Source: Pyrus communis (Eukaryota > Streptophyta > Magnoliopsida > Rosales > Rosaceae). From it: a stretch of DNA of 64,000 bases. A program made the translations under genes and the position numbers. A model generated the notes under the pieces. The model saw only the letters and a program-made list of their open reading frames with translations, did no database searches and was not told the DNA's origin. The stretch spans positions 11,017,997 through 11,081,996 of the forward strand of contig NC_084809.1 of the NCBI RefSeq assembly GCF_963583255.1. Reading direction: 5' to 3'. This document shows, piece after piece, positions 10,853-21,965 of the stretch (position 1 is its first letter; each line of letters begins with the position of its first letter).

Positions 10853-11400
10853 TTTTCAAAGGTGTTCAAAGAGAAGGGTTGGATGGAGTAAATTTTCAAA
10901 GGGCCGGATACGATTTTCAAGAATGGGCAATCTTCAGAGTGTGCATGTTGGGGTGATCGATACCTCTATAAAAAGCCAAGGCGCCACGACCACCGATTCA
11001 AAGAGCCGGATTTTCCTGCGTAAAGTTCGGCGACGATCTCTCGGCTTTTCAGAAAACGCGTTCAACTTTGTCAAAAGATCTCTGACAAAGCTGAAAACAC
11101 GTGGAGGCCATCATCGCAACTACACACTTTTGCCAACAAGCGCAAAGTTCGGCGACGCTTTCTCTGCTTTTCAGAAAACGCGTGCAACTTTGTCAAAAGA
11201 TCTCTGACAGAGCCGCATCCGCACTACTACGTGTCGTTCAGAAAGCGAAGGGGCGTCGTTCAGAAATCGAAGGGGCGCCTGCTCAGAAATCGAAGAGGCG
11301 TCTTCAAAGATCGAAGAGTCGTCACTATTTCAAAAAGCCGGATTGGCGGGATCAAAACGTTTGTCGACAAGGGTAAAAGAACAGTACCACCACTTGCTAT
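10853..11400 (-). promoter_or_regulatory. Upstream region of the E1 antisense ORF, GC-rich with internal repeats
   Basis: On the minus strand this lies 5' of the antisense ORF. It holds two copies of a ~72-bp block (11022-11095 and 11144-11217, spacing 122 bp) starting AAAGTTCGGCGACG and including CTTTTCAGAAAACGCG and TTTGTCAAAAGATCTCTGAC. It also holds a cluster of GAAGGGGCG/GAAGAGGCG repeats (about 11247-11310) and ACGTG cores (CACGTGG at 11099). A CTATAAAAAG/CTTTTTATAG sequence about 110 bp upstream of the start codon could act as a weak TATA. Promoter function is inferred. Confidence 0.4.
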
Positions 11401-12375
11401 TGGGAAATCCCTATCTATGTCGACCTTCATCTTTTATGGCAAGGCAGACCTGAAGAAAATGCCCAACTCTTCCTCACCTCTGAGGGCGCACTCCCAACAA
11501 AGCCTTTCGAAATACTCAATTTTTTCTTCTTCCCCAAAGATGATACCAGATGCCTGGAGTACAGATGACCCAGGAGGAAACGATAGATTGAAGCATGTGC
11601 TGATTCATTCACCGCTTCTTCAAAAGCAAAGGTATCTCATATCATCAAGGTCAAAAGTAAAAGTATCTCATATCATGCTCTTTCCCTGTCTTTTTCTTTG
11701 TCCTTGTTCTTACTCGCATGGCAAAGTGAAAGAAGCAATCAGCCGGCACTTGGAGTCAGTCTTCCGATCTGGAGGCGACTGCCTGGAATCTATTCCTGGG
11801 TGCTTACCTAGCGTTGCTCTCGAGTAGTCATCTTCAACGGTTGATACACTTCCAGAGAAGGGACCACTTCTACAAAGGGGAGCAAGTAAGGCAAGTGAAA
11901 ATGATACATTGAAGCATGTGGAGACAAGCAATAACTGCATATGCTGAGCTATCCTCTAACCCTCTTCAATACGAATTGGAAAGATTGAACAAAGAAACAG
12001 ATAAAAGGGGTAAGCTCAGACCTTCGGGGGAGACCAAAAGAATCCTGCTGCCCAGTTCAAGAGTAGCACAAAGGAAAATCAACGAGTGAAGGAGACCAAA
12101 AGAATCCTCCGGCCCAGTTCAAGAGTAGCCTGTGGAAAATCAACGATGAGAGAAAACCAGTTCAAAAGTAAGCCTGTGGAATCACCAAGATCAAAGCCTC
12201 AATGCAATTACCAAGGAGAAGATGGAATTTACACTCCATAACCAGATTTGCGTCCCTAAACTCTTCTCTTTGTTAGTTACATTCTGCCATGTTTACCATG
12301 TTTAGTTGCTTTTTGTGTGTTTACTTATGTTTTGTGTGAATCTATGCTTAAAACATTGAGGACAATGTTTGATTT

Positions 12376-12394
12376 AAGTGTGGGGGGGGGGGTA
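12376..12394 (+). other. Internal polypurine tract of E1
   Basis: AAGTGTGGGGGGGGGGGG follows GAGGACAATG, the same arrangement seen just before the 3' LTR (AAGTGTGGGGGAATT at 14042-14056). E2 has the equivalent at about 29057-29072 on the minus strand. Confidence 0.6.
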
Positions 12395-12399
12395 ACTAA

Positions 12400-14040
12400 G
12401 TTTATTTGATGCAAATTCGTGGGATTTTATCACCCATAACTTCAAATGTTGTTCCTTGCTGTTTTAAGGTGTTTTTAAGTTGTTTTAGAGTGTTTTAGTA
12501 TGTTTTGATTTAATAACTCCGAAAATCACATAAAAATTTGAAAAACATGTTTTGAAAAGCCTAAAAAGAGTGTTTTGAGTCGTTTTTGTGTGTTTGTGTC
12601 TTAGGGTACCTTCCAACACAATGATAAGGATTTGGTTTGTAATTGCATGACTGTTAAAAAGAGTTATAAACATAGAGAAAAGTTTGATTTACTCTTGGTA
12701 TATGCTTGGTTATGGTTATAATGTATGACTTCACATGCAATCATAAAAGAAAAATTCGTTTTTGTAACATGCTTGAAGGAAGGAACTCAAACAAACGCTA
12801 CAACCCTGTGAGACTCGAGCCATTACCTTCTTTGGAGAGTTATAATTTGTGATTCTTTGTTTTCTAAAGTTGTTGCATGATCTCATTATTCCTTGCTTGG
12901 TTGCTACTTAGAATGCAATTGTATCATGATAGAACTAAATGCTAGAACTTATATCCGTTTCATTCAAAGCATGACATTGAATTGCATAACATATATCAAG
13001 ATGAAGTTGTGTAGTTGCCACCATAGCCAAATAGCCTTACTTCCCATATTTCGTATATGTTGTAAGTTTTAACCCCGTTGAGCTTTGTTTAGCCTTTATT
13101 CATTGTTAACCCACATTATCCTAACCTAGCCTAGTTTAGGATTGTCCACACCCTTGTTCTTAAAAGATAGTGAGCATGACTTAAATGAATTCCTTTTGAG
13201 TACATTATGAAAGAAAATGAGTGTGGGGGAGAGAATGTTTTGTTCTTAAGTGTTTATGTATGTTTTGAGAGTCAAAAGAAAAGAAAAAATTGTGAAAAAC
13301 ATATGAAAAAAAAAAGAAAAACAGAAAAGAAAAGAAAGAAAGAAAGAAAGAAAAAAGAGCTTGTTCTCCATTTTTGTTCAAAAGTTGAGTTTTCATTCAA
13401 AAGGGAATTCTAAGTGCCTAATTCAATACTTTGCTCACTATTGCTTTAAGAATGTTTGTTTATCCTTCACCTTTCATTGTTAGCCAATACCCTAGCCCCG
13501 TTACACCCCTTTGACTTCTATCTTGATCGTTATGTGTTCAATAATGTGGAGTTTGGAATTGATATGAGCTTATGGAATCACTGGTTCTCATTCTAAGTAG
13601 TAGCATTCCATTCATGAGATCATATTCATGTCATTATCGTAAATCCAGAAAATGCTTTCTTTGTTATAACATATGTGAGATACCAGTCTTTCATGTTTAC
13701 ATCAATCTCTCACATATAACTAGTGTAGGGTGTGTAGTCAGAAAATCTGTGTGAAAATAGAGTGCATTCTAGTAAGGAATTGAGGAAATTCTAAGGCATG
13801 TTACTACATTCGAAATGTGTTTTAAATGCTTAATTGTGAACTAGTATGTGGTGACTATGATTAAGAATGTACTTAAGTGTAAAGATGGCTAAAATCTGTG
13901 GGAATAATGATTTTTAACTTGTCATGTGCATTGGAAATCCCTGAGACAATTGTTGGAAGGTTTAGGTTGTGTTTTACTTGTTCAGTGTCGTTTTGTTTTT
14001 GTTTTCTTTTGTTTTGTTTTGCTCGAGGACTAGCAAAAGC
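12400..14040 (+). other. Non-coding 3' region of E1
   Basis: AT-rich sequence between the internal and the terminal polypurine tracts, with GA-rich microsatellite-like DNA at about 13305-13355. E2 has a similar region at about 27380-29055 in inverse orientation. No frame longer than about 70 codons and no domain is visible. Confidence 0.6.
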
Positions 14041-14041
14041 T

Positions 14042-14056
14042 AAGTGTGGGGGAATT
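14042..14056 (+). other. E1 terminal polypurine tract
   Basis: AAGTGTGGGGGAATT immediately before the 3' LTR. This is the expected plus-strand primer position of a Ty3/gypsy element. Confidence 0.85.
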
Positions 14057-16365
14057 TGATAGGAGCATATTTATGCGCCTTAGTTTGCTTGTTTTCTTGC
14101 ATTTATGTTGCTAGTACTTAGTAATTTTAGTACTTTAAGCTATTTTCGTGTGTTTGTAGGTCCAAAGGGCTAAAGGAGCAAAAAGATGCATTTTGGAGAC
14201 TTTTGGAGCACTTTTGGGCTAAGGATGGATAACTTATGCTTGGAGCCAAAGTGTTGGACGAAATTGAAGACCTAATTGAAGACCAAAGTGTTGGAACCTT
14301 GTTCCCTTTAGTTCTAGGACATTTAAACCTTTCCTATATCCTTAACTGTGCATTCCATCAATTCCAGCACGTTCATTTCCACCATTGCCGTGCATAACAT
14401 TCTAGCATTCCACTCCTTCATTTCAGCCACACTTCCACATGCATTCATCATCATTCACCCTAGCTTTAATTCACATGCTTTCCTAACAAATAAAACAGCC
14501 ATTCCACATGCATTTCCAACCCACATGCACCCTTTAATCATTTAAGCTAGCTGTCATTGCACATGCATTCCTTTAATCCACATGCATCTCCATAAACCAT
14601 CAACACATTCAGCCATTCACCTAACACAAACACTTTGCCGTGCATCCCCTCACTCTTTAATCATTATTCCACATGCAACTCTTCATCATTGCACCACAAA
14701 TCAGCCAACATATGCACCCTTTAATTCATTTTCAGCACATCACTTCAAAGCCGTGACTTCCCCTTCTTTCCAACCTAATTCACATGCATTCTATCCTTTA
14801 ATTTAATCACATGCACTCCCATCCATTTCATCATTGCAACCATTGCAGAAAATACCCATCATTGCCGTGCACTCCCACTTCATCATTCCAGCTTTCCAAC
14901 CTAATTCACATGCACTCCCTTTAATTAATTCAACCTAGCTGTCATTCCACTTCATTGGACATGCATTCACTTAACCTAGCTGTTTTGCACATGCATTCAC
15001 TTAACCTAGCTGTCATGTTCCCTCTCCCATTCATTCATCTCCCTATAAAAACCATACACACTTCACACAACATTCATTCATTTCTTGCATATTCAGAAAA
15101 TCATCCATATTTCAGCAACAAACCCCTTGTTGCCGTGCCTTCCCTACCAATCCAAACACCATCACTTCCTTCACCAATCCCCAAAACTCACCTTAGACCT
15201 TGTGCTACAACAAAGAGGAAGAGAAGCGGGCCTAAACGTTCATACAATTCAAGTTTGAGTTGTTGGAATGTTTAGGTGTTTCTTTTCCTTTGAATTCAAT
15301 GTTTAATTTCAATTCTCTTTGTTTTGTACGTATGAGGAACTAAAACCCCCCTTTGCTAGGAGGGGATTCGAAATATATGTTTATGCTTGCATTATAATTT
15401 GATTACTTCTAATTGCGTTTCATAAGTTGTGAATTCAATTTGTTTAACTATTTGATAGATAACTTATTTATGTATGTTTATTGAGAATGCGCGCTTAATT
15501 TTCATGCATGAATATGACGCTAGAATATAAGTGAGTTTCACCTAATTGTTACAAACTTATATTCACAAGTAGTGGAGGTTGCTTATAAACAATCGCGTTA
15601 AATGAATTCTTGGCAAGAGTTTCATGTAGTTCATAGTAACGAATGCTTCGTCAATGCTTATGGTTTTCAAAGAACGTAATGATTCTTGCTTGTTTCTCTA
15701 TTATGCAGTTCATATAGGGAACTTGTGGGGAATGTTTTGGGTTGTCGTATGCAATCATCCAATTCAATAACGTTAGGAAAATCTGAGGGTTAATTAGTGC
15801 AATTCACGGTTAACTTGGGGTGTTGAGAATTCATGGTTTATTGAAAGGCAATTGGAAATCTTTTTATTATGCAAGTGTAACATGTGTGGAGATGAACCCC
15901 TTAGCTAGCATTCATTCCATTCCATCAAGTTCGTATTTACATTCTGCTTTAATTACAATTTGTTCATTTAGTTTAATTTCGTCAAAACCTAAATCCCCAT
16001 TTACTTTAATGTCAAATTAGTTAGAAATCAATTTAGTTTGTGTCTTTAAGAGTCTTGAGTCAAGTTACAACTTAATTTCGTCCAAATTTGGGTTTGTGCT
16101 CAAAACTGCCCAGAAAATGGTCTTTAGGCAGATTTGAGTGTGTTTGTGCTATTTTGAGTCTTTTGATTTGTTTTAGTGTTTTAAAATTTAGTTTTGCATT
16201 CTTTGAGTCTAGTATAGTGTTTTATATTGTGTTTTTACGTTTTTGAGTCAAATCCAAGTGATTAACAATCCCTCATAATCCCCGGTCCAGAACGATCCCT
16301 ACTTATACTTATACTACAATTGTCAAAAAGAGGGTTTAATTTGTGTGCGTTTAATTCTCGCATCA
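14057..16365 (+). repeat. E1 3' LTR
   Basis: 2309 bp, matching 6550-8858 except for about 25 substitutions by eye. No length change is visible. It ends CGCATCA, followed by AAGAA. Confidence 0.95.
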
Positions 16366-16370
16366 AAGAA

Positions 16371-18207
16371 TAAACCACATAAATTATAACCCTAAACACT
16401 CATTAATGCAAAATTTTATTTAATACATGTGTTAATTTATTCGTTGCATAAAATTTTGTATTTACAAGAACATTTACTATTTTCTGCCTTAATAACATTT
16501 TGTATCAGATAAAGATATATCGATCCACCCATCTGTTGTTTTAAATAAATAATTTCTTGAAAGCTAATTGATCATGGTACAACAAAATCAAAACGCAGAG
16601 CTACCTGTAATGAAAGATAGTTCCAGGACTAAAAAAAAGGCAATTGACTGATCATACCCAATAAATAAATTGACAATATGCTTGAGTTGATTGATTTGAG
16701 CTGGGTTGGTATAGAATCAAAAGGTTTAAATTCGATTCTCCAAGGTTAGCTATTGATTCTTGTGATTTTGTCTGGATCGAACTTAAGGTGGATTAACTCA
16801 TCAAGAATAAATCTCATTTGCGCCTGCTCTACTTTAATGTATAAAAGATTCTTTAGTGAAACGAAAGGGGTTTAAAAAATAAAGGCGACTATAATATGAT
16901 CACAATCTCTCTCTTTCATTTCAAGTGACATGGTTTAATCTCACATGTCGATCTGCTATTAAATTAATCCGAGGGTCCTATAGAAGAAATCCTCACAAGC
17001 CTCATTTATAGGACCTCAGGTGAGCAATATATAAGGTTACTCTCATCATAAGAAAATGTGCGTAACTTGCGGATGTTTTTTTTATATATTATGTCTCAAG
17101 TAATATCAGTGTTCTAAAAATCGATTTAAGTGGCTGCCTAGACGCTGGTAGGTGAGGGCCCGCTTTAATTAGGTACCAATAGGTGGAAAAAAACGATGTT
17201 AGGTGCCCTCCTGGACGCTCCTAGGCGGCCTAAACTGTGCCTAGATAGTGGTGCTAGGCGGTCTTTTCATTTTCTTGCCTTCTTTCGCACTCGTAGTTGG
17301 CGTGTTCCACAAACGTAATTGGCGGTGGTGCTAGGCGGTCCTTTTGGATACCGTTAAAGCACACAAAGTAACCAATTAAAAGTTAATTAGGTATATTAGG
17401 AGCATTACCAATAAGTTCTTAACTAGCCTACTGATACTTCTCGGGTTTCAATTTTGAACCACTCCCAAAGAAGTGATCGCAACACACTCAAAATATATCG
17501 AAATTTTTTATTTTTATTTTTGGATAAAACCTCACTACATGAGTGCATCCAGGACTTGCCATTTTCACTGCACATCTGTCGAGTCCCAAAGGGCCAAGGG
17601 CCAACATATAGAAGGAAGGAAGGGAGCAAATATACCTGCCATTCTGCCAACATAGTCACAACCACAAAGAAACAGAAGCAGTACAAACAAACTCTTAACT
17701 GCAGCATGAACCATTAATTTAAAAATGTTTCATATTTAAATTCAATATCGATCTGCCAATCCTAGTTATTTATATAAACTCCTAGATAGCAAAAAAATAA
17801 ATAGGCTTTCCTTTCCTTATTGTTGATACTTTTTATTTTTCTCTCTATTAACAATTTGTGTTTCTTCTTATATACCAATATTATAATATATTTTTTATTT
17901 ATATATTTACACAATAAGGACTGAAGAATAAATTGGTTCCGAATTCGAAATTCATAAGATTCGAATTTAAAACCTTTCATTTACAAGCGAAGAGAACTGT
18001 CACTAAATCATAGTACTAACCACTAAATAACTATTATATAATGAAATGAGAACTTTTGATAATTCGGATAGTGAGAATAACTTTTTACATTATATTTTGT
18101 AAACTATATAATGTGGCATTTGATAATTATTTAAAGAAGAAATCCAATCATCACCGACACATATATAATTTACTAAATATAGTAAAATAAAAAAAAGTCT
18201 CTCTGAC
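16371..18207. other. Intergenic DNA, no gene seen
   Basis: Contains a cluster of CTAGGCGG/CCTAGACGC motifs (about 17130-17340) that recurs as a shorter block near 62420-62480, and a partial minus-strand copy of the SINE-like family (about 17930-18030). The open frames at 17423-17717 (both strands) have no recognisable domain. Confidence 0.5.
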
Positions 18208-18212
18208 ATAAC

Positions 18213-18496
18213 TGTCACATCCCGGCCCGAGGCGGATCACTTCCCGGGCCCGCTCCACCACCGTAGCACGATATTGTCCGCTTTGGGCTTACCATTCCCT
18301 CACGGTTTTGTTTTTGGTAACTCACAAGCAACTTCCCAGTGGGTCACCCATCATGGGATTGCTCAAGCCCCCTTCTCGCTTAACTTCGGAGTTCCTACGG
18401 AACCCGAAGCCAGTGAGCTCCCAAAAGGCCTCGTGCTAGGTAGAGATGTGAATATACATATAAGGATCATCCCCCTGGGCGATGTGGGATATCACA
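18213..18496 (-). mobile_element. Cassandra solo LTR (5S-rRNA-like)
   Basis: Read on the minus strand it starts TGTGATATCCCACATCGCCC and ends GGGCCGGGATGTGACA. About 90 bp in, it contains a 5S-rRNA-like block with GAACTCCGAAGTTAAGCGAG, GATGGGTGACCCACTGGGAA and GTGAGTTACC. This is the hallmark of Cassandra TRIM elements, whose LTRs embed 5S RNA promoter sequences. A perfect 5-bp target duplication ATAAC flanks it (18208-18212 and 18497-18501). The absence of internal sequence shows that LTR-LTR recombination left a solo LTR. Confidence 0.9.
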
Positions 18497-18529
18497 ATAA
18501 CTCTTTCAAACAAACTATAATTATTATTT

Positions 18530-19779
18530 GGATAAATTACAAAAACTAGCTCAACTATTGGTCTGACGACACTTTCATACCTCATCTTTTAAAAATGACA
18601 ATATCATATCTCATCTTACGAATATGTGCCAATATCAGACCTCCGTCATTTTTTCTATTAAATGCTCACGTGGCCAAAGATGGGACCCACTCACTAATCC
18701 AACTGGATTAAAAAATAATTAAATATATTTTTAATAATTAAATATTAAAAAAAATTAAAAATTAAAAACCTAAAAAAAATAAAAAATGGCCTAAGGGATC
18801 CTGCCTTCCCTTCCACCCGCACCAACCCTTTTTCTTCTTCTCTTTGACAGCCACCAAACCCTTCCCCGTCTCCCCAACCTTCCTCCACCACCCTCTCTAT
18901 TCTCTCTCTCCTCTCTTTGGGATGCGGTCTCCCTCCTCCTTCCCTCTCCCCACTCACACTCGTCTTTCCCTCACCACCACCTCTCAACCCGATCCATCCC
19001 TCCCCTAGTCCATCCATACCTAACCTTCCTTCACCACCCCACCGCCGCCTCTCTTCCTCCATCTTCACCACCCCACTGAAGAAACCAAAAAAACCAAGCC
19101 CACACCCAGATCCCACACCCAAAAAAAAAAAGAAAAAAAAAAAAAACAAACAAACCCACACCCATTACCCTCCTACCTTCTATCCACCCAGTCCCTCCTC
19201 TGACCTCTCTCCTCCGTCTGATTCACCGTCAACCCCCACACCTCCTACGACCTCTCTCTTCCTCTCGACCTCTCAATTTCCTCCTCCTCTCGGCCGTCAA
19301 AACCCTCCTCTCCTTCCCACCTCAGCTTTCTTCGCCTGTAGACCTTTCTTCTCCTCCCTTTCTCTGCTGCTTTCCTCCTTGGTGTCGGTGGTTGCAGAGA
19401 GAAGAGGGAGTTAGAGTGGGAGAGAGATGCAGGAGAAGATAAAGAGAATAGAGAGAGAAGGGTTAGTGAGGGTGGAAGAAAGGAAGGCTCGCTGCCCTAG
19501 GCCTTTTTATTTGTTTAGTTTTTTTAATTTTTAATCTTTTTAATTTTTGAATATTTAATTATTAAAAATATATTTAATTATTTTTTAATCCAATTGGATT
19601 AGTGAGTGGATCCTGTCTTTGGCCACATCAGTATTTAACAGAAAAAGTAACAGAAAAACTAACGGAGGTCTGACATTGACACAAATTCGTAAGATGAGGT
19701 ATGACATTGTCATTTTTAAAAGATGAGGTATGAAAGTGTAGTCAGATTAATATTTAAGGTAGTTTTTTGTCATTTAACT
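18530..19779. mobile_element. Mutator-like element with long inverted repeats
   Basis: The arms, 18530 to about 18860 and about 19440 to 19779, are inverted copies of each other. Shared blocks include CACTTTCATACCTCATCTTT, CAGACCTCCGT, CCACTCACTAATCCAA and TTGGATTAAAAAATAATTAA. The flanking 9-bp direct repeat TTATTATTT (18521-18529 and 19780-19788) is the size made by Mutator transposases. The central ~580 bp is strongly C/T-rich on the plus strand (about 18860-19410). It gives only low-complexity Pro/Ser frames and is best read as non-coding or as a captured UTR-like fragment. Confidence 0.8.
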
Positions 19780-19789
19780 TTATTATTTT

Positions 19790-21010
19790 ATTTTTAAATT
19801 TCTTGAGTGGAATTGTCTACTTCATAATAAAGGGGACAAGGAAAGGGAAAACAATTTATTAAAAAGGGTACTCATCCATACGTTTTATTTCACAATTATC
19901 ACGTTTTTCTAATGTTGCACCTGTTGGAGATATATCAACAATCTGTGATAAATTTATATATGCTAATAAATAATAAATACGAATAAATAATTTAACAGAG
20001 TATGAACCAAAAAAAATAATATTAAACAAACAAATTTGAAGATCGAGGTTTGCGTACCGCAATGTCCTTAAAACAGAAATTTCGTCCCTACTTAGTGTTT
20101 TTAGTTCTACAAATGTCTACTTCACCAGTATTCAATGATCTAAGTCAGAATTCCAACCCCCAAAAACTTGACTTTTGGCGAATTTCTTTGTGGTTCTCTC
20201 AGTAAGAATGTTTGGAATTGTAGAAGAAGAATTTTATTTTTCTGTGTTCTAAATGCCATGCAGATAGATGTATATATAATAGGTTTATGCCTGTTCGCAA
20301 TATGTATGAGAATGAGATGTGTCTGTTGGGAGACGTCTTCTCAGAGGGGTGCTTTGCTCTTTGGCGTACTTTCATCACTTCAGACTTCATTTGAAAAGAT
20401 GAGTCTATTGATATAAAAAATAATTAATTAAAGTCGAAATTAATTAAAAATAATTAAAAATAATTGATTCAAGAATTTAATTATTAGAGTCTGAGCCTCA
20501 AGGCCCATCTTTATCAATTAATTAGTACACCTCAAAACCCAATTCCAAGGTTGAGTTCAATTTTATTCTCCAAGGTCCATCACTTCAATCACTTTCTAAT
20601 AAGGACAAAACCTTATAAAGTGAGAGAATTTTTCAGTGGTGACCAATATAGGACAATGTAGAAGAATTCTACTCAAAATTTCCAACAGCACCAAACAAAA
20701 AGTTCCCTCGTTTTCTTGTAGGGCCAAACAAACAAACAAACAACCAAAAGATGTGAAATGCAATATTTCAACTCCAAAACTCAAAGACTCCATTTCTTAA
20801 CTTTAACTATTGTTTTAAACCCTACAGGGCAATGCAGACGAGGTAAAAGATAAGATCATAGAGCAAGCAAAAGTGCAGCACGTGGCTCATGAGATAGCAG
20901 CATAATCCCATTAACAAAAGCAAAACAGCTACATGTGTCTGTATATATATTATTGGTTATATATGAATATATATATCTTCTGTGTGGACAGAAGTCTTGT
21001 ATCAGTTGTA
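19790..21010. other. Intergenic DNA upstream of the FLZ gene
   Basis: AT-rich, with TA-rich runs near 20940-20975. An 82-codon frame at 20168-20416 has no recognisable domain and is unlikely to be a gene. Confidence 0.5.
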
Positions 21011-21017
21011 TGGTGCA

Positions 21018-21028
21018 TTTATAAATAT
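21018..21028 (+). promoter_or_regulatory. Putative TATA box of the FLZ gene
   Basis: TTTATAAATAT lies about 85-95 bp upstream of the start codon, with a C/T-rich leader (about 21050-21110) between, as expected for a plant core promoter. Confidence 0.55.
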
Positions 21029-21111
21029 CTAATATCTCAACCTTACAAACTTCACAGCCCTCTTCAGTTTTCCTTCTTCTTCTCCTCTTCTCTAATTCCC
21101 CCCCACAAACA

Positions 21112-21965
21112 ATGGTTTCCAAGTTAAAGAGACCCTGCAACTTGATTGAGCCAGCTGCCCATAAGCTGGGCATCGGTGATAAAACTAGCCATAGCAGCTC
21201 AGTGGCTGTTGGGTTGGGAATCCTTGTACAGATCTCACAAAGAAATAAGTCAAATATCATTGAGAAATCTGCTTTAAGACTGAGCCAATCCACAACCTGC
21301 AGCTCCCTTGAGAAATTCTCTTGCTTTCTTAAAACATGTCATTTATGCAACAAGGGATTAAGCCTTGATGAAGAGGTCTACATGTACAGGTAACTGACAT
21401 AATAACAATCAAATTGTAAGACAAGACTTCTACTTATCATTTTTCTCCTTCTGCACTCTCTTATTTGTTTCTCTCCCTTAATCCGATCCAAAAATAAAAA
21501 ATAACTAGGGAGAAGAATGGGGTGTAGAAATTATTTTTCGTAAATTATTATTCTTTAAATAAAAAAAAAACTCTAATATTTAAATTATGTTATGCACACC
21601 CTTAGTTGCTTGTCATATAATATTGTTACCAGCATAAGATAGTATTACTATATTAATAAAGGTTATGATATCAATTACTGATACAGTTTGCGACTCTAAT
21701 ATTTGAATGCAGAGGTGATCTAGGTTTTTGCAGTATAGAGTGCAGGAACAGGCAGATTGTTATTGATGACAGGAGAGAATTAGAGGCTTCTACCAAGCAA
21801 ATGCTAAAATCTTATAGGCGTGACCTTTATCGTTGCAACACTCCTAAGAGTAGTAATACTAACACTAGTAGACGTGGCGCGGCCTCTCACAACACTAATG
21901 TCTTCGAAGATGTACATCTACAACAAGAGAAAACCACACATCACAGAAAGATATTTGCACTTTAG
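21112..21965 (+). CDS. FLZ-type (DUF581) zinc-finger protein, two exons
   Basis: Exon 1 is 21112-21389 (donor GTAACT) and exon 2 is 21713-21965 (acceptor TGCAG). The junction splits an Arg codon (AG|A), and the joined frame gives 176 aa. The FLZ domain starts in exon 1 with FLKTCHLCNKGLSLDEEVYM and continues in exon 2 with RGDLGFCSIECR and RQIVIDDRRELE. This gives the Cys-x2-Cys ... Cys-x3-Cys zinc ligands at about residues 80-113 and the family's conserved acidic/basic tail. FLZ proteins are plant-specific scaffolds that bind SnRK1 kinase subunits in energy and stress signalling, acting in nucleus and cytoplasm. That role is family knowledge, not visible here. Intron position inside the domain agrees with other family members. 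The ATG chosen is the first after the TATA box and leader. All ligands are intact, so the gene looks functional. Confidence 0.9.

Larger units (their letters stand above)
6550..16365 (+). mobile_element. E1: complete non-autonomous Athila-type (Ty3/gypsy) LTR element
   Basis: Two LTRs of exactly 2309 bp (6550-8858 and 14057-16365), starting TGATAGGAGC and ending CGCATCA, enclose 5198 bp. The PBS at 8864 matches the 3' end of plant tRNA-Asp with one mismatch, and a GTGTGGGGG polypurine tract precedes the right LTR. Both are typical of the Athila lineage. The interior holds a frameshifted gag-like frame (8989-10165) and an antisense ORF (10211-10852). No protease, reverse transcriptase, RNase H or integrase motif is present, so mobility would require enzymes from an autonomous relative. 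The LTRs differ at about 25 positions by eye (~1%). Flanking 5-mers are AAAAA (6545-6549) and AAGAA (16366-16370), a possible TSD with one substitution. Confidence 0.92.

Noticed and set aside
18745..19414. 138-codon (minus) and 165-codon (plus) frames with Gly/Glu- or Pro/Ser-rich content
   Set aside because: They are translations of a C/T-rich low-complexity core of a Mutator-like element. There is no domain or gene context.
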